From assembly GCA_018828125.1 (NCBI GenBank), contig JAHJWB010000017.1:186001-250000 (forward strand): a stretch of DNA of 64,000 bases, in the 5' to 3' direction. Position 1 is the stretch's first letter. The number at the start of each line of letters is the position of its first letter. Shown one piece after another: positions 56,099-64,000 of the stretch. This DNA is from Gammaproteobacteria bacterium. Its GTDB lineage: Bacteria > Pseudomonadota > Gammaproteobacteria > Burkholderiales > Burkholderiaceae_C. Made by a program: the position numbers and the translations under genes. The notes beneath the pieces are model-generated. The model saw only the letters and a list, made by a program, of their open reading frames with translations. It did not search any database and was not told where the DNA came from.

Positions 56099-57000
56099 CG
56101 GAGAAATCCCAAGGCAAAGGGCAGACTGACCATTCCCAGCAGCGTAGACAGCGTCACCAGCCCGGCCACATAGGGCCCGTTGTAGCCCATGCGAGCGGCC
56201 AGTACATAGCAGGTGGACGCAGTAGGCAGGGCCGAGAACGCCAGCAGCATGGTGGTCTGCACAGGGCTCAGCCCAAACAGCCGCGCCATCGCAAACGCCA
56301 GCAGCGGCTGCACCAGATGCCGGATGGACAGCACTGCCACGCTCAGCGCCTTGCCGCGCCTGAGCAGGCCAAACTGCAGACCCGCGCCCGCTGCCATCAG
56401 GCCGAGCGCCAGCGATGCGGCACTGATGCGGCTGACCGTGGGGCTGGCCCACTCCGGAATCTGAAACCCGAGCAGGTTGGCAATCAGCCCCGATACCGTG
56501 GCGATGATGAGCGGGTTGCGCACCAGCTCTCGCGCAAAGCTGTGCTGGCCGTGCCGCGCCATGGGCCACACAGCGGCCACGTTGAACAGCGGCACACACA
56601 CGCCGATCAGCACGGCAATCATGAGCAGCCCTTCCGTACCCGCCAGGCGCTCGGCAATCGCCAGGCCAATGAAGGAGTTGAAACGGAACGCCACCTGCGC
56701 GCTGGCGGCGTGGTCGCGGGCATCGATGCGTTTGCCCAGCCAGGGCCAGTGCGGCAAGCTGTAGGCCAGCGCAATGCCTGCCACGCCCATGGTCAACCCC
56801 GCTGCAATCAGGCCCGACGCAGCGCCGATGTCCACCGGGCTCTTGACGATGGACTGGAACAACAGCACCGGAAAGAGCAGGTAGTACACGAGGCTCTCTA
56901 CCGGCTGCCATACCGACCGGTTGAGGGCGGTGTACCGGCAGATCAGGTAACCGCAGAGGATGAGGGAGAAGTCGGGGAGCAGGAGCTGGGCATAGTTCAC
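56095..57000 (-). CDS. AEC-family transporter (auxin efflux carrier-like)
   Basis: A 301-residue inner-membrane protein with about ten helices, family of malonate/amino-acid/auxin carriers. It starts with GTG at 57000 ([19 protein letters not shown]). Typical features are the repeated inverted five-helix layout and conserved [16 protein letters not shown] and [17 protein letters not shown]. The substrate is unknown. It is co-transcribed with the esterase downstream and divergent from the TctC-like gene. Confidence 0.9.
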   Translation of the reverse strand: MNYAQLLLPDFSLILCGYLICRYTALNRSVWQPVESLVYYLLFPVLLFQSIVKSPVDIGAASGLIAAGLTMGVAGIALAYSLPHWPWLGKRIDARDHAASAQVAFRFNSFIGLAIAERLAGTEGLLMIAVLIGVCVPLFNVAAVWPMARHGQHSFARELVRNPLIIATVSGLIANLLGFQIPEWASPTVSRISAASLALGLMAAGAGLQFGLLRRGKALSVAVLSIRHLVQPLLAFAMARLFGLSPVQTTMLLAFSALPTASTCYVLAARMGYNGPYVAGLVTLSTLLGMVSLPFALGFLR

Positions 57001-57252
57001 GCGGGGAGAATACTTGATCCTCGGCAAGGCCTCGGGGGCCTCGAAACGGTGGCAGCCGCTGGGCGCGCCTCTCGCAATTGGCCGGGTGCTGGCCGAAGCT
57101 GCTGCCCTCACGCAGGCGCAGGGCCAAAAGAAGAGCGAAAGCGGTTCGCTGTGGTTTCTAGGGTTACCCCTTATGTGGAATCCGCAGGTCGCCAAAGTGC
57201 CGGTTGCGCATACCATCAGCGCTGTTTGTCACCCCGCACGAAGGAGAACTCC

Positions 57253-58218
57253 ATGCATCGTCGTCAATGGCTCGCGCTGACCGTCCTGGCCGCAGCAGCA
57301 GGTACCGCAGCCGCTCAGGGCTACCCCAACAAGGTGATCAAGCTGCAGGTGCCTTTTGCACCCGGCGGCACCACCGACATCATTGCGCGCGTGATTGCTG
57401 ACCCGCTGGGCAAAGCCCTGGGCCAGAGCGTGATCGTGGAAAACAAGGCTGGTGGCGGTGGCATCGTGGGTGCCAGCGAAACCGCCCGTTCGGCACCCGA
57501 CGGCTACACGCTGGGTGTGGCCACCGTGTCCACCACGGCCGCCAACCCGGCCATCAATCCCAAGACACCATACAACCCGCTGACGGACTTCACGCCCATC
57601 ATCAACATTGCGGCCACGCCCAATCTGATTGCCGTGAACCCCAGCTTCCCTGCCAAGGACTACAAGTCGTTTGTGGCCGAAGTGCAGAAAAACCCCGGTA
57701 AATACTCGTACGCATCGTCCGGCACAGGTGGCATCGGCCACCTGCAGATGGAGCTGTACAAGAGCCTGTCGAACACCTTCGTCACGCACATTCCCTACCG
57801 TGGCGCGGGCCCCGCGCTGAACGACACCGTGGCTGGCCAGGTGCCGATCATTTTTGACAACATTCCCTCGGCGCTGCCTTTCATCAAGGACAACCGACTG
57901 GTGGCCATCGCTGTAGCCGCACCCCAGCGCGTGGCTGCACTGCCCAATGTGCCCACGTTCAAGGAACTGGGCCTGGAGCCTGTGAACCGCATGGCCTACT
58001 ACGGCATCCTGGGTCCCAAGGGACTGCCCAAGGACATCGTTGACAAGATCAACGCCGCTGTGCGCACCGCACTGGCAGACCCTGCTGTCAAAAAGCGCAT
58101 TGAAGACACCGGCTCTATCGTGGTGGGCAATACCCCCGAGCAGTTTGCTGAACAGATCAAGGCCGAGTTTGCGGTCTACAAGGATGTGGTCGTCAAGCAG
58201 AAGCTGACGCTGGAATAA
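57253..58218 (+). CDS. Bug/TctC-family tripartite tricarboxylate transporter binding protein
   Basis: A 321-residue periplasmic binding protein with a short Sec signal ([20 protein letters not shown]). The mature N terminus [19 protein letters not shown] and the motifs [11 protein letters not shown] and [10 protein letters not shown] are diagnostic for the Bug family, which is greatly expanded in Burkholderiales and usually lacks linked TctA/TctB genes, as here. The ligand is unknown. AAGGAGAACTCC precedes the ATG at 57253; a terminator follows. Confidence 0.93.
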   Translation: MHRRQWLALTVLAAAAGTAAAQGYPNKVIKLQVPFAPGGTTDIIARVIADPLGKALGQSVIVENKAGGGGIVGASETARSAPDGYTLGVATVSTTAANPAINPKTPYNPLTDFTPIINIAATPNLIAVNPSFPAKDYKSFVAEVQKNPGKYSYASSGTGGIGHLQMELYKSLSNTFVTHIPYRGAGPALNDTVAGQVPIIFDNIPSALPFIKDNRLVAIAVAAPQRVAALPNVPTFKELGLEPVNRMAYYGILGPKGLPKDIVDKINAAVRTALADPAVKKRIEDTGSIVVGNTPEQFAEQIKAEFAVYKDVVVKQKLTLE

Positions 58219-58262
58219 GCAAGCATCCACGAGTATTCGAAAGCGCTGCTTTCTTCCCAGCC

Positions 58263-58292
58263 AAAGCCGCCCGTTCCCCGGGCGGCTTTTTT
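58263..58292 (+). terminator. intrinsic terminator after the Bug/TctC gene
   Basis: AAAGCCGCCCG (58263-58273) pairs perfectly with CGGGCGGCTTT (58279-58289) around TTCCC, followed by T to 58292. It separates the binding-protein gene from xerD. Confidence 0.92.
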
Positions 58293-58321
58293 ACGGGCCC
58301 TTTACGTGCTATTGTTTTTGC

Positions 58322-59221
58322 ATGCTCACCGCCAGCCTGAATGCCATCGACACTTTTGTGGACGCCCTGTGGCTGGAGGATGGCCTGTCGCGCAACACCC
58401 TGGCTGCCTACCGGCGTGACCTGACGCTGTACGCGCAGTGGCTGGCCGACCAGCAACCTCCATTGGCGCTGGATGACACGGCCGAGCACCACCTGCAGGG
58501 GTACTTCGCCGCGCGCCATGCGGTAACGCGGGCTACGTCCGCCAACCGGCGCCTCACGGTGCTGCGCCGCTACTTTCACTGGGCGCTGCGCGAACGGCGC
58601 ATCGCGGCCGACCCCACAGTGCGCCTGCAGGCTGCGCGCCAGCCCCTGCGCGTGCCCAAAACCTTGTCGCAGGCCCAGGTGGAAGCTCTGCTGAATGCCC
58701 CCGACCTGGGCAACCCGCTGGGCCTGCGCGACCGCACGATGCTGGAGCTGATGTACGCCAGCGGACTGCGGGTGACCGAGCTGGTCACGCTCAAGACCTT
58801 TCAGCTCGGCCTGAACGAGGGGGTGCTGCGGGTGATGGGCAAGGGCAACAAGGAACGGCTGGTGCCCTTTGGGGAAGAGGCCCGCCAGTGGATAGAGCGC
58901 TATCTGCAAGAGGCCCGTGGTGCCATCCTGGGCGGCCAGCAGACCGATGACCTGTTTGTCACCCAACGCGGCAGTGGCATGACGCGCGCCATGTTCTGGG
59001 TCATCGTGAAGAAATGGGCGCAGGTGGCGGGCGTCATGGTGCCGCTGTCACCCCATACGCTGCGGCACGCTTTTGCCACACATTTGCTCAACCACGGAGC
59101 CGATCTGCGGGTGGTGCAACTGCTGCTCGGGCACGCCGATATTTCGACCACCACCATCTACACTCATGTGGCGCGGGAGCGGCTCAAGTCGCTGCACGCG
59201 CAGCACCATCCGCGCGGCTGA
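58322..59221 (+). CDS. xerD: site-specific tyrosine recombinase XerD
   Basis: A 299-residue recombinase that with XerC resolves chromosome dimers at dif under FtsK control. The SAM-like N-terminal domain (about 5-90) contains LSRNTLAAYRRDL. The catalytic domain has the first Arg in ASGLRVTEL, Lys in VMGKGNKERLVPF, His-x-x-Arg in LSPHTLRHAFATHLL, His in LLGHADISTTTIYTHV and the nucleophile Tyr in TIYTHV. The length and LLGHADISTT form favour XerD over XerC. Confidence 0.95.
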   Translation: MLTASLNAIDTFVDALWLEDGLSRNTLAAYRRDLTLYAQWLADQQPPLALDDTAEHHLQGYFAARHAVTRATSANRRLTVLRRYFHWALRERRIAADPTVRLQAARQPLRVPKTLSQAQVEALLNAPDLGNPLGLRDRTMLELMYASGLRVTELVTLKTFQLGLNEGVLRVMGKGNKERLVPFGEEARQWIERYLQEARGAILGGQQTDDLFVTQRGSGMTRAMFWVIVKKWAQVAGVMVPLSPHTLRHAFATHLLNHGADLRVVQLLLGHADISTTTIYTHVARERLKSLHAQHHPRG

Positions 59222-59308
59222 ATTCGGACGCAAAACAAAAGAAAATGGCCTGCGAGCGCAGACCATGGGTGCTGAAATGGGCGGAGTGTTTGCCCCCCGC
59301 CGCAGAGC

Positions 59309-60589
59309 CTATTCCTCGTTCAGGCTCTCTGCCCAGGTCAGCGCCTGCAGGTGGGCCCAGTTGACCTGCCGGTTGGACAGGTGCAGGGCCTCGGCGGCAT
59401 TGGCAAACGCCACTTCGTCACCGCTTTCGCACGCGATGGTCAGGTCCAGGAAAGGCGCAAACACGCCCGTGCGGCGCAGCAGGGCGTCCATCACGGGCTC
59501 TGGCAGGGCGACGGATTCGAGCGCTTTTTCGAGCGGCACGCCCAGCATGGTGTCGAGCAGCGAGAACACACCCACCACAAAGGCGTTGTCGCATTCTTCG
59601 GGCGGCAGCAGCTCGCCAGCCAGCAATTCCATCAAGCGGCCCCGCACCACAGCAGTCTGGCCCACGGCGGGCGGCGCACCGCCTGCACGCGACGTGGTCA
59701 TGAGCAGCGCGGCCCAGCGGAACAGCTTTTTGAGGCCCAGAATCATTACCGCGTGGCGGAACGAGGTGATCTCGCACGACAGGCCGAAGCCCGACGAATT
59801 GATGAAGCGCAGCAGGTTGAAAGACAGCGTGGGGTCTTTCTTGAGCAGGTCCTCGATCTCGGCCGTGCTGGCCTGTTTGCGCACCAGGTTGATGAGCTGG
59901 ATGATCGTGGCCTGCGAAGGGCGGATGGTAGTGGCCTTGACCAGAGAAGGCTTGGCAAACCAGTAGCCCTGGAACAGCTTTACACCGAGGCCACGCATCA
60001 GTTCGTATTGCTCGGCGGTTTCGACCTTTTCTGCGACCAGCGTGGCCTGGCTGTGGGTCGTGGCAAATTTGACCAGGGGGCCTGCCAGCTCGGGTTTGAA
60101 TGCCAGCATGTCCAGCTTGATGAACGCAGCCAGGGGCAGCCAGCTGGTGTAGGCGCGGCGCAGGGCTTGCTGGTCAAACGCCAGGCGGAACCCACGTGTG
60201 CGCAGGGCATGCAGCGTGGGCACGCGGCCTTCGATCTCTTCGGGTGTTGCAGTGTCGGGAAGCGGAGGGACCTCCAGCACAACCTTTTCGGGGTGGATCA
60301 ACTCCAGGTGACCGCCAGAAAGGCTGTCGTGCGTGCAGTTGATGAACACCGTCTTTTTGCCCACCAGGGCTTCGGTGCCCGCGTAGGACAGGGCGTTGAA
60401 CAGCAAGGCTGCATCGCTGGCGGCCGTGTGCGAATCGGACGCAGTGGAGCGGTCAAACAGCTCGTAGCCAAAAACCGCTCGGCTTTCGTCCACGATGGCC
60501 TGGCGGGCGATGATGGCAATGTTCTCGTCAACGGCTTCTACCGTGAGGGACGCAGCTTCCGGGGTGTCTTGTTCAGGTGTGCTCGACAT
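59309..60589 (-). CDS. EAL-HDOD signalling protein (catalytically degenerate), copy 1
   Basis: A 426-residue YuxH-type protein with an N-terminal EAL-like domain (about 24-210) and a C-terminal HDOD domain (about 215-400). The EAL signature reads FGYELFDRS and the metal-site DDFG block reads LAFDQQAL, so cyclic-di-GMP hydrolysis is unlikely; IKLDMLAF and KVETAEQY remain. Such proteins usually work as regulatory platforms. It is followed upstream by a paralogue of nearly the same length on the same strand, 88 bases away. Confidence 0.88.
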   Translation of the reverse strand: MSSTPEQDTPEAASLTVEAVDENIAIIARQAIVDESRAVFGYELFDRSTASDSHTAASDAALLFNALSYAGTEALVGKKTVFINCTHDSLSGGHLELIHPEKVVLEVPPLPDTATPEEIEGRVPTLHALRTRGFRLAFDQQALRRAYTSWLPLAAFIKLDMLAFKPELAGPLVKFATTHSQATLVAEKVETAEQYELMRGLGVKLFQGYWFAKPSLVKATTIRPSQATIIQLINLVRKQASTAEIEDLLKKDPTLSFNLLRFINSSGFGLSCEITSFRHAVMILGLKKLFRWAALLMTTSRAGGAPPAVGQTAVVRGRLMELLAGELLPPEECDNAFVVGVFSLLDTMLGVPLEKALESVALPEPVMDALLRRTGVFAPFLDLTIACESGDEVAFANAAEALHLSNRQVNWAHLQALTWAESLNEE

Positions 60590-60677
60590 GGGTCTGCAGT
60601 AGTGGGTGGCGGGGCTCTGCGTTGATTCTAGACCGGTAGGTCACAACTGCGAATGATTGGTTTGCACCGTGCGGTTC

Positions 60678-61952
60678 CTATGCCGCTTGCTCCGTCAGTT
60701 GGTCGGCCCAGGCAAGTGCCTGCAAATGCGCCAGATTGATCTGCTGGCTGGAGAGGTGCAACAGGCCCGCCGTGCGGTCAAAGACCGCGTCATCGCTGGA
60801 TTCGCAGGCCTCGGCCAGGGTGAGCAGGTCGCCGAGGAAGCCTTCGCGCCGGAGCAGCGCCGCTGCCACCGGTTCGGGCACGTTCAGCAAGCCGATGGCA
60901 GATTCCATGGGCATGGACAGCATCACATCCAGCAGCGAGAAGATGCCCACCACAAACGCCTGGTCGGCCTCTTCGGGAGGCAGGGTCTCCAGGGCCAGCA
61001 GCTCCATGAGGCGCCCACGTTCCACCGCAGTCTGGCCCACAGATGAAGGCGTGCCGTTGTTGCGCGACGCGGTCAGCAGCAGCGCGGCCCACCGGAACAG
61101 TTTTTTGAGCCCCATCAGCATGACGGCCTGCCGGAAGGAGGTGATCTCGCGGTTCAGTCCAAAACCCGCTGAGTTGATGAGGCGCATCAGGTTGAAGGCC
61201 AGGCCCGCATCCTTTTTGAGCACTTCTTCGATGTCTTCGGTGCTGGCCTGCTTGCGCACCTGGTTGATGAGTTCGATGATGCTCGACTGTGAGGGCGTGA
61301 GCAGTTTGGCTTCGACCAGCGCCGGGCGCGCAAACCAGTAACCCTGGAACAGTTCCACGCCCTGGCTGGAAACCATGTCGTACTGCTGGGCGGTTTCCAC
61401 TTTTTCAGCAATCAGTTCCGCCTTGCAGTTGCGCCCGGCATAGCTGATCAGCACCGCCAATTGGTCTGCTGCCAGCACCGACAGGTCGAGTTTGATGTAG
61501 TCGGCCAGGGGCAACCAGGGCGCATACGCCGACTGCAGCACGGTGTGATTGAACGCCAGATGAAACCCGCGCGCGCGCAGCTCGGCCAGTATGGGCATGC
61601 GCGTGGCGACTTCGTCCGCTGCGGTGTGGCCCAGGGGGGGAATCTCAAGCACCACTTTGTCGGGCTCGACCAGTTCGAGGTGGCCGCCAGACAGGCTCTC
61701 GTGCGTGCAGTTCACAAAAATGAGTTTTTTGCCCACCAGTTCATCGGTGCCAGCATGCGAGAGGGCGGTAAAAACCAGGATGACATCGGTTGCCGCGGTG
61801 TGGGGCGCGCCGCTGCGGGAGCGATTGAACAACTCGTAGCCAACCACGACCTGCTGGGCGTTCACGATCGCCTGGCGCGCAATCATGGCCACGGACGTCT
61901 GGTTGCCCGGTGGAGGCGAAGAGGGAGTGCCTGGGGCAGAAACTTGGGTCAT
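60678..61952 (-). CDS. EAL-HDOD signalling protein (catalytically degenerate), copy 2
   Basis: A 424-residue paralogue of the downstream gene with the same domain order. The EAL signature reads VGYELFNRS and the DDFG block reads LAFNHTVLQ; the HDOD part has NLMRLINSAGFGLNREITSF and MGLKKLFRWAALLL, nearly the same as in copy 1. The two probably arose by tandem duplication and may form a heteromeric regulator of c-di-GMP-linked behaviour such as pili or motility. Confidence 0.88.
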   Translation of the reverse strand: MTQVSAPGTPSSPPPGNQTSVAMIARQAIVNAQQVVVGYELFNRSRSGAPHTAATDVILVFTALSHAGTDELVGKKLIFVNCTHESLSGGHLELVEPDKVVLEIPPLGHTAADEVATRMPILAELRARGFHLAFNHTVLQSAYAPWLPLADYIKLDLSVLAADQLAVLISYAGRNCKAELIAEKVETAQQYDMVSSQGVELFQGYWFARPALVEAKLLTPSQSSIIELINQVRKQASTEDIEEVLKKDAGLAFNLMRLINSAGFGLNREITSFRQAVMLMGLKKLFRWAALLLTASRNNGTPSSVGQTAVERGRLMELLALETLPPEEADQAFVVGIFSLLDVMLSMPMESAIGLLNVPEPVAAALLRREGFLGDLLTLAEACESSDDAVFDRTAGLLHLSSQQINLAHLQALAWADQLTEQAA

Positions 61953-62083
61953 GGGTGTCGTCTTGGAAATGAGGCAGGCAACACTGGGTGCGTCCCACCG
62001 CGGATTGTAGGAGTCATCGAATTCCTGAGCGTGTCCAACACTTATCGGTGTTTATGCCGTACGAATGGGACGGGGCCCAGGCG

Positions 62084-62182
62084 AGTGCACCCGTGGAACT
62101 GGCTTTGCCTGGCCACCGGGTGCGTCCCCCTCCCGCGCAGCGAGAGAGGGACGACGCGAAGCGGCTCAGGGGGCGCTTCATT
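62084..62182 (-). repeat. roughly 100-base dispersed repeat, copy 1
   Basis: Read on the minus strand it runs from AATGAAGCGCC through GAGCCGCTTCGCG to CACCCGGTGG and CCACGGGTGCAC. It begins at the stop codon of the DUF455 gene (62178-62180), so it would be transcribed as that gene's 3' end. CACCC-GTGG and CCAC-GGGTG form the base of an imperfect hairpin. Confidence 0.75.
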
Positions 62183-62984
62183 CCACCTGCTGCAGCCATT
62201 GCAGTTCCGCATCGGTAAAGCCCGCGCTGCGGCGCGCAGCTTCATTGAAAGGGGGTTTAAGGCGCGGGGCTTCGTATTGCCGCACCAGGGTGCCGTAGTG
62301 GGTTTCGGGGTCGTGGCCGTCGCGTTCGCACAGCCAGCGGTACCAGTGGTTGCCAATGGCCACGTGGCCGACCTCGTCGTGCAAGATGACATCGAGGATG
62401 GCCACGGCGGCCAGTGCATCGGGCGTGCCCACCTGGCGCAGTTTCGCCTGGATCTGGGGGGTGGCGTCCAGCCCGCGCGCTTCCATGGTGCGGGGCACCA
62501 GGGCCATCCGGGCCAGGATGTCGTGCTGGGTTTTCTCGCACATGGTCCACAGGCCCTGGTGCGCGGGAAAGTCGCCATAGTCGTGGCCTTGCGCGCGCAG
62601 GTGATCGCGCAGCAGCCGAAAGTGTTTCGCCTCTTCACCCGCCACCAGCATCCAGTCGGTGTAATACGCGCGCGGCATCCCGTCAAAGCGCCACACAGCG
62701 TCGAGCGCCAGGTTGATGGCGTTGAACTCGATGTGTGCGATGGCGTGAACCAGAATGGCGCGCCCGAGGGCCGTGGCGGGTGAGCGGCGGGCGACCTCGT
62801 TGTGACGCAGGAGTTCGGGGCGCGCGGGGCGACCAGGGAGGGCGCTGAGATCTGTTGGGGCCACCGGCGCGTCAGGCGCTATTGAAAGAGTAGCTGCTTG
62901 CGCTTGCAAATCAAGCGCTGCTGCCGTTTTTTGTTCAGGGTCTGCAAGGCACAAGACCTGCAATGCACGGTGGCGAAGCTCCAT
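62178..62984 (-). CDS. DUF455 ferritin-like protein
   Basis: A 268-residue, mostly helical protein of the ferritin-like superfamily. It has a di-metal-like set in AIAHIEFNAINLALDAVWRF, WMLVAGEEAKHFRLLRDHL and LHDEVGHVAIGNHWY (EExxH-type pairs). The ATG ending at 62984 gives MELRHRALQVLCL, the normal family start, over longer frames. Residues about 23-37 (TAAALDLQAQAATLS) come from a dispersed-repeat copy. The family function is unknown. It overlaps the 5' region of the next gene only in noncoding sequence and is divergent from the carbonic anhydrase. Confidence 0.87.
   Translation of the reverse strand: MELRHRALQVLCLADPEQKTAAALDLQAQAATLSIAPDAPVAPTDLSALPGRPARPELLRHNEVARRSPATALGRAILVHAIAHIEFNAINLALDAVWRFDGMPRAYYTDWMLVAGEEAKHFRLLRDHLRAQGHDYGDFPAHQGLWTMCEKTQHDILARMALVPRTMEARGLDATPQIQAKLRQVGTPDALAAVAILDVILHDEVGHVAIGNHWYRWLCERDGHDPETHYGTLVRQYEAPRLKPPFNEAARRSAGFTDAELQWLQQVE
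62881..62930. repeat. dispersed palindromic repeat inside the DUF455 gene
   Basis: TAGCTGCTTGCGCTTG with GCGCTTG at 62900-62906, a 5-base loop, CAAGCGC at 62912-62918, then TGCTGCC. It is read in frame on the minus strand as AALDLQAQAATLS, near the protein N terminus. It shares GTAGCTGCTTGCGCTTG with the mutL copy. Confidence 0.7.
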
Positions 62985-63097
62985 CCTTACAATTCTAGGC
63001 CTTGCCATCGGCGCCAAGGCACACGCTTTGTAACGATTGGCGACCTCCCGGGGCGCGCCGCTCGCGCTTGCCCCCTCAACTTTTGCGGAGTGGGTGC

Positions 63098-63622
63098 ATG
63101 GCAATTTATGAACTCGATGGCGTGTCGCCGCAGCTGGCGGCATCCGCCTGGGTGGCCGACAGCGCGCAGGTCATGGGTAACGTGGTGCTGGGCGAAGACG
63201 CCAGCGTGTGGTTTGGCACGGTGATCCGGGGTGACACTGAAAGCATCACGATTGGTGCGGGCTCCAATATTCAGGACGCCAGCGTGCTGCATGCCGACAT
63301 CGGTCAACCCCTCGTGGTCGGCGAGCGCGTGACGGTGGGTCACCAGGTCATGCTGCACGGCTGCACCATTGGAGATGAGTCGCTGATCGGCATTGGCGCC
63401 ATCGTGCTGAACGGCGCAAAAATCGGTAAGAACTGCCTGGTGGGTGCCGGCGCGCTGGTGACCGAAGGCAAAGAGTTTCCCGATGGCTCCATGATCATCG
63501 GAAGCCCTGCCAAAGCCGTGCGCGCGCTGTCGCCCGAGCAGATTGAAGGCCTGCGCCAAAGCGCTCAGCACTACATCGACAACGCTCGCCGCTTTCAAAG
63601 CGGCCTGCACAAAATCGGCTGA
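63098..63622 (+). CDS. gamma-class carbonic anhydrase family protein
   Basis: A 174-residue left-handed beta-helix (hexapeptide repeat) protein, similar to YrdA/CaiE. Metal-ligand histidines are visible in VLHADIGQPLVVG, TVGHQVMLHGC. A zinc or iron site with carbonic anhydrase-like chemistry is likely, though many members show no activity. The ATG at 63098 with GCGGAG upstream gives MAIYELDGVSPQ, the usual start. Together with the downstream hslO it forms a common pair in the order. Confidence 0.9.
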   Translation: MAIYELDGVSPQLAASAWVADSAQVMGNVVLGEDASVWFGTVIRGDTESITIGAGSNIQDASVLHADIGQPLVVGERVTVGHQVMLHGCTIGDESLIGIGAIVLNGAKIGKNCLVGAGALVTEGKEFPDGSMIIGSPAKAVRALSPEQIEGLRQSAQHYIDNARRFQSGLHKIG

Positions 63623-63625
63623 AAC

Positions 63626-63738
63626 AATGAAGCACTCCCTGAGCCGCTTCGCGCCATCCCTCCTCTCTTGCTCCGCTGCGCGGTGCGGGAGTGGGATGCA
63701 CCCAGTGGTCTGGCGAAGCCAGACCCACGGGTGTACTG
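63626..63738 (+). repeat. roughly 110-base dispersed repeat, copy 2
   Basis: It runs from AATGAAGCACTCC through GAGCCGCTTCGCG to GCACCCAGTGG and CCCACGGGTGTACT. It starts 4 bases after the stop of the gamma-carbonic anhydrase gene, in sense direction. TGCACCC-GTGG-TCTGGC and GCCAGA-CCAC-GGGTGTA form a long imperfect hairpin with a GAA loop. Confidence 0.75.
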
Positions 63739-63830
63739 ACTTGGCCGCGCCGGTTTCCCCGGATACTGGCGCTGCGTAGTGCGGTCGATTACATCTTCTG
63801 AGTGCTGGTAATTTTCTGGGAATTTTTTGC

Positions 63831-64000
63831 GTGTCTGAACTCCACAAGTTTCTTTTCGACGGCCTGCCTGTGCGCGGCATGATCGTGCGCCTGACCGACG
63901 CCTGGACTGAAATCCTGCGCGTGCGCGCTGGCAACTCTGCCACCGGCGCCTACCCTGCGCCCGTGAGCGAACTGCTGGGCGAAATGGCAGCCGCGGGCGT
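63831..64000 (+). CDS. hslO: Hsp33 redox chaperone, 5' part only
   Basis: The first 56 codons of a gene cut by the window edge. Starting at GTG 63831 it reads SELHKFLFDGLPVRGMIVRL, the known N terminus of Hsp33, a redox-activated holdase. The zinc-binding cysteines lie beyond the window. A preceding gamma-carbonic anhydrase gene is the usual neighbour in Comamonadaceae. Confidence is limited by the short fragment. Confidence 0.85.
   Translation, partial: MSELHKFLFDGLPVRGMIVRLTDAWTEILRVRAGNSATGAYPAPVSELLGEMAAAG

Noticed and set aside
55903-57252. Plus-strand extension before the TctC-like gene
   Set aside because: It reads antisense through the esterase and AEC genes; the real start has AAGGAG and a signal peptide at 57253.

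Overview
The window looks like a chromosomal segment of a betaproteobacterium of the order Burkholderiales, family Comamonadaceae, most like Acidovorax. The reasons are the order rpsO-pnp-qor-tpiA-secG-tRNA-Leu-nuoA..N-DUF2818-DUF1178, a Bug/TctC solute-binding protein, a branched-chain amino-acid type ABC operon, the gamma-carbonic anhydrase-hslO end, and uniformly GC-rich codon use. The family assignment is inference from gene order and protein style; no database search was made. No prophage, insertion sequence, CRISPR array or replication origin was seen.

Layout. 0-1 kb: a GspH/FimT pseudopilin and a small exported protein, both on the minus strand. 1-6.4 kb: rpsO, pnp, a quinone oxidoreductase, tpiA, secG and tRNA-Leu(GAG). 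6.4-21.9 kb: the complete 14-gene NADH dehydrogenase I operon (nuoA-N) followed by two small conserved genes (DUF2818, DUF1178). 22-29 kb: an MsbA-like ABC exporter on the minus strand, then a five-gene branched-chain amino-acid type ABC operon (two ATPases, binding protein, two permeases) closed by a strong bidirectional terminator. 29-31.4 kb: an AttH/CrtC-like secreted protein and a cysteine synthase/desulfhydrase-like enzyme. 31.4-36.95 kb: a tightly coupled stressosome-type signalling operon (RsbR-, RsbS- and RsbT-like proteins, a kinase-phosphatase fusion, a histidine kinase, a hybrid kinase). 37-41 kb: an FtsX-like permease and its likely LolD-like ATPase, separated by an oppositely oriented hsp20 gene. 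41-48 kb: miaA, an MFS drug exporter, a lipoprotein hydrolase, gdhA, a lipoprotein glycerophosphodiesterase and an APH-like kinase. 48-55 kb: mutL, dedA, a glycine-zipper lipoprotein, a cupin, amiC, tsaE and queG. 55-64 kb: a GDSL esterase, an AEC permease, a TctC-like protein, xerD, two tandem EAL-HDOD proteins, a DUF455 protein, a gamma-carbonic anhydrase and the start of hslO.

What stands out. (1) The stressosome operon has no sigma-B-type sigma factor or RsbV/RsbW partner in the window, so its output probably goes to the two linked histidine kinases. (2) A dispersed palindromic repeat (core GCTAGCGCTT-N7-AAGCGCTAGC) occurs about ten times. Some copies act as terminator-like hairpins and one overlaps the pnp ribosome-binding site. 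Four lie inside open genes (FtsX-like permease, miaA, mutL, DUF455), and three of those are read in the same frame and give related peptides. (3) A second, longer repeat follows the stop codons of the DUF455 and gamma-carbonic anhydrase genes. (4) The rpsO and pnp leaders carry clear RNA hairpins, and the LivF-like ATPase has Arg in place of the Walker A lysine.

The genes are mostly housekeeping: translation and RNA decay, respiration, transport, cell-wall turnover and DNA repair. The stressosome and the EAL-HDOD pair are the main signalling content.
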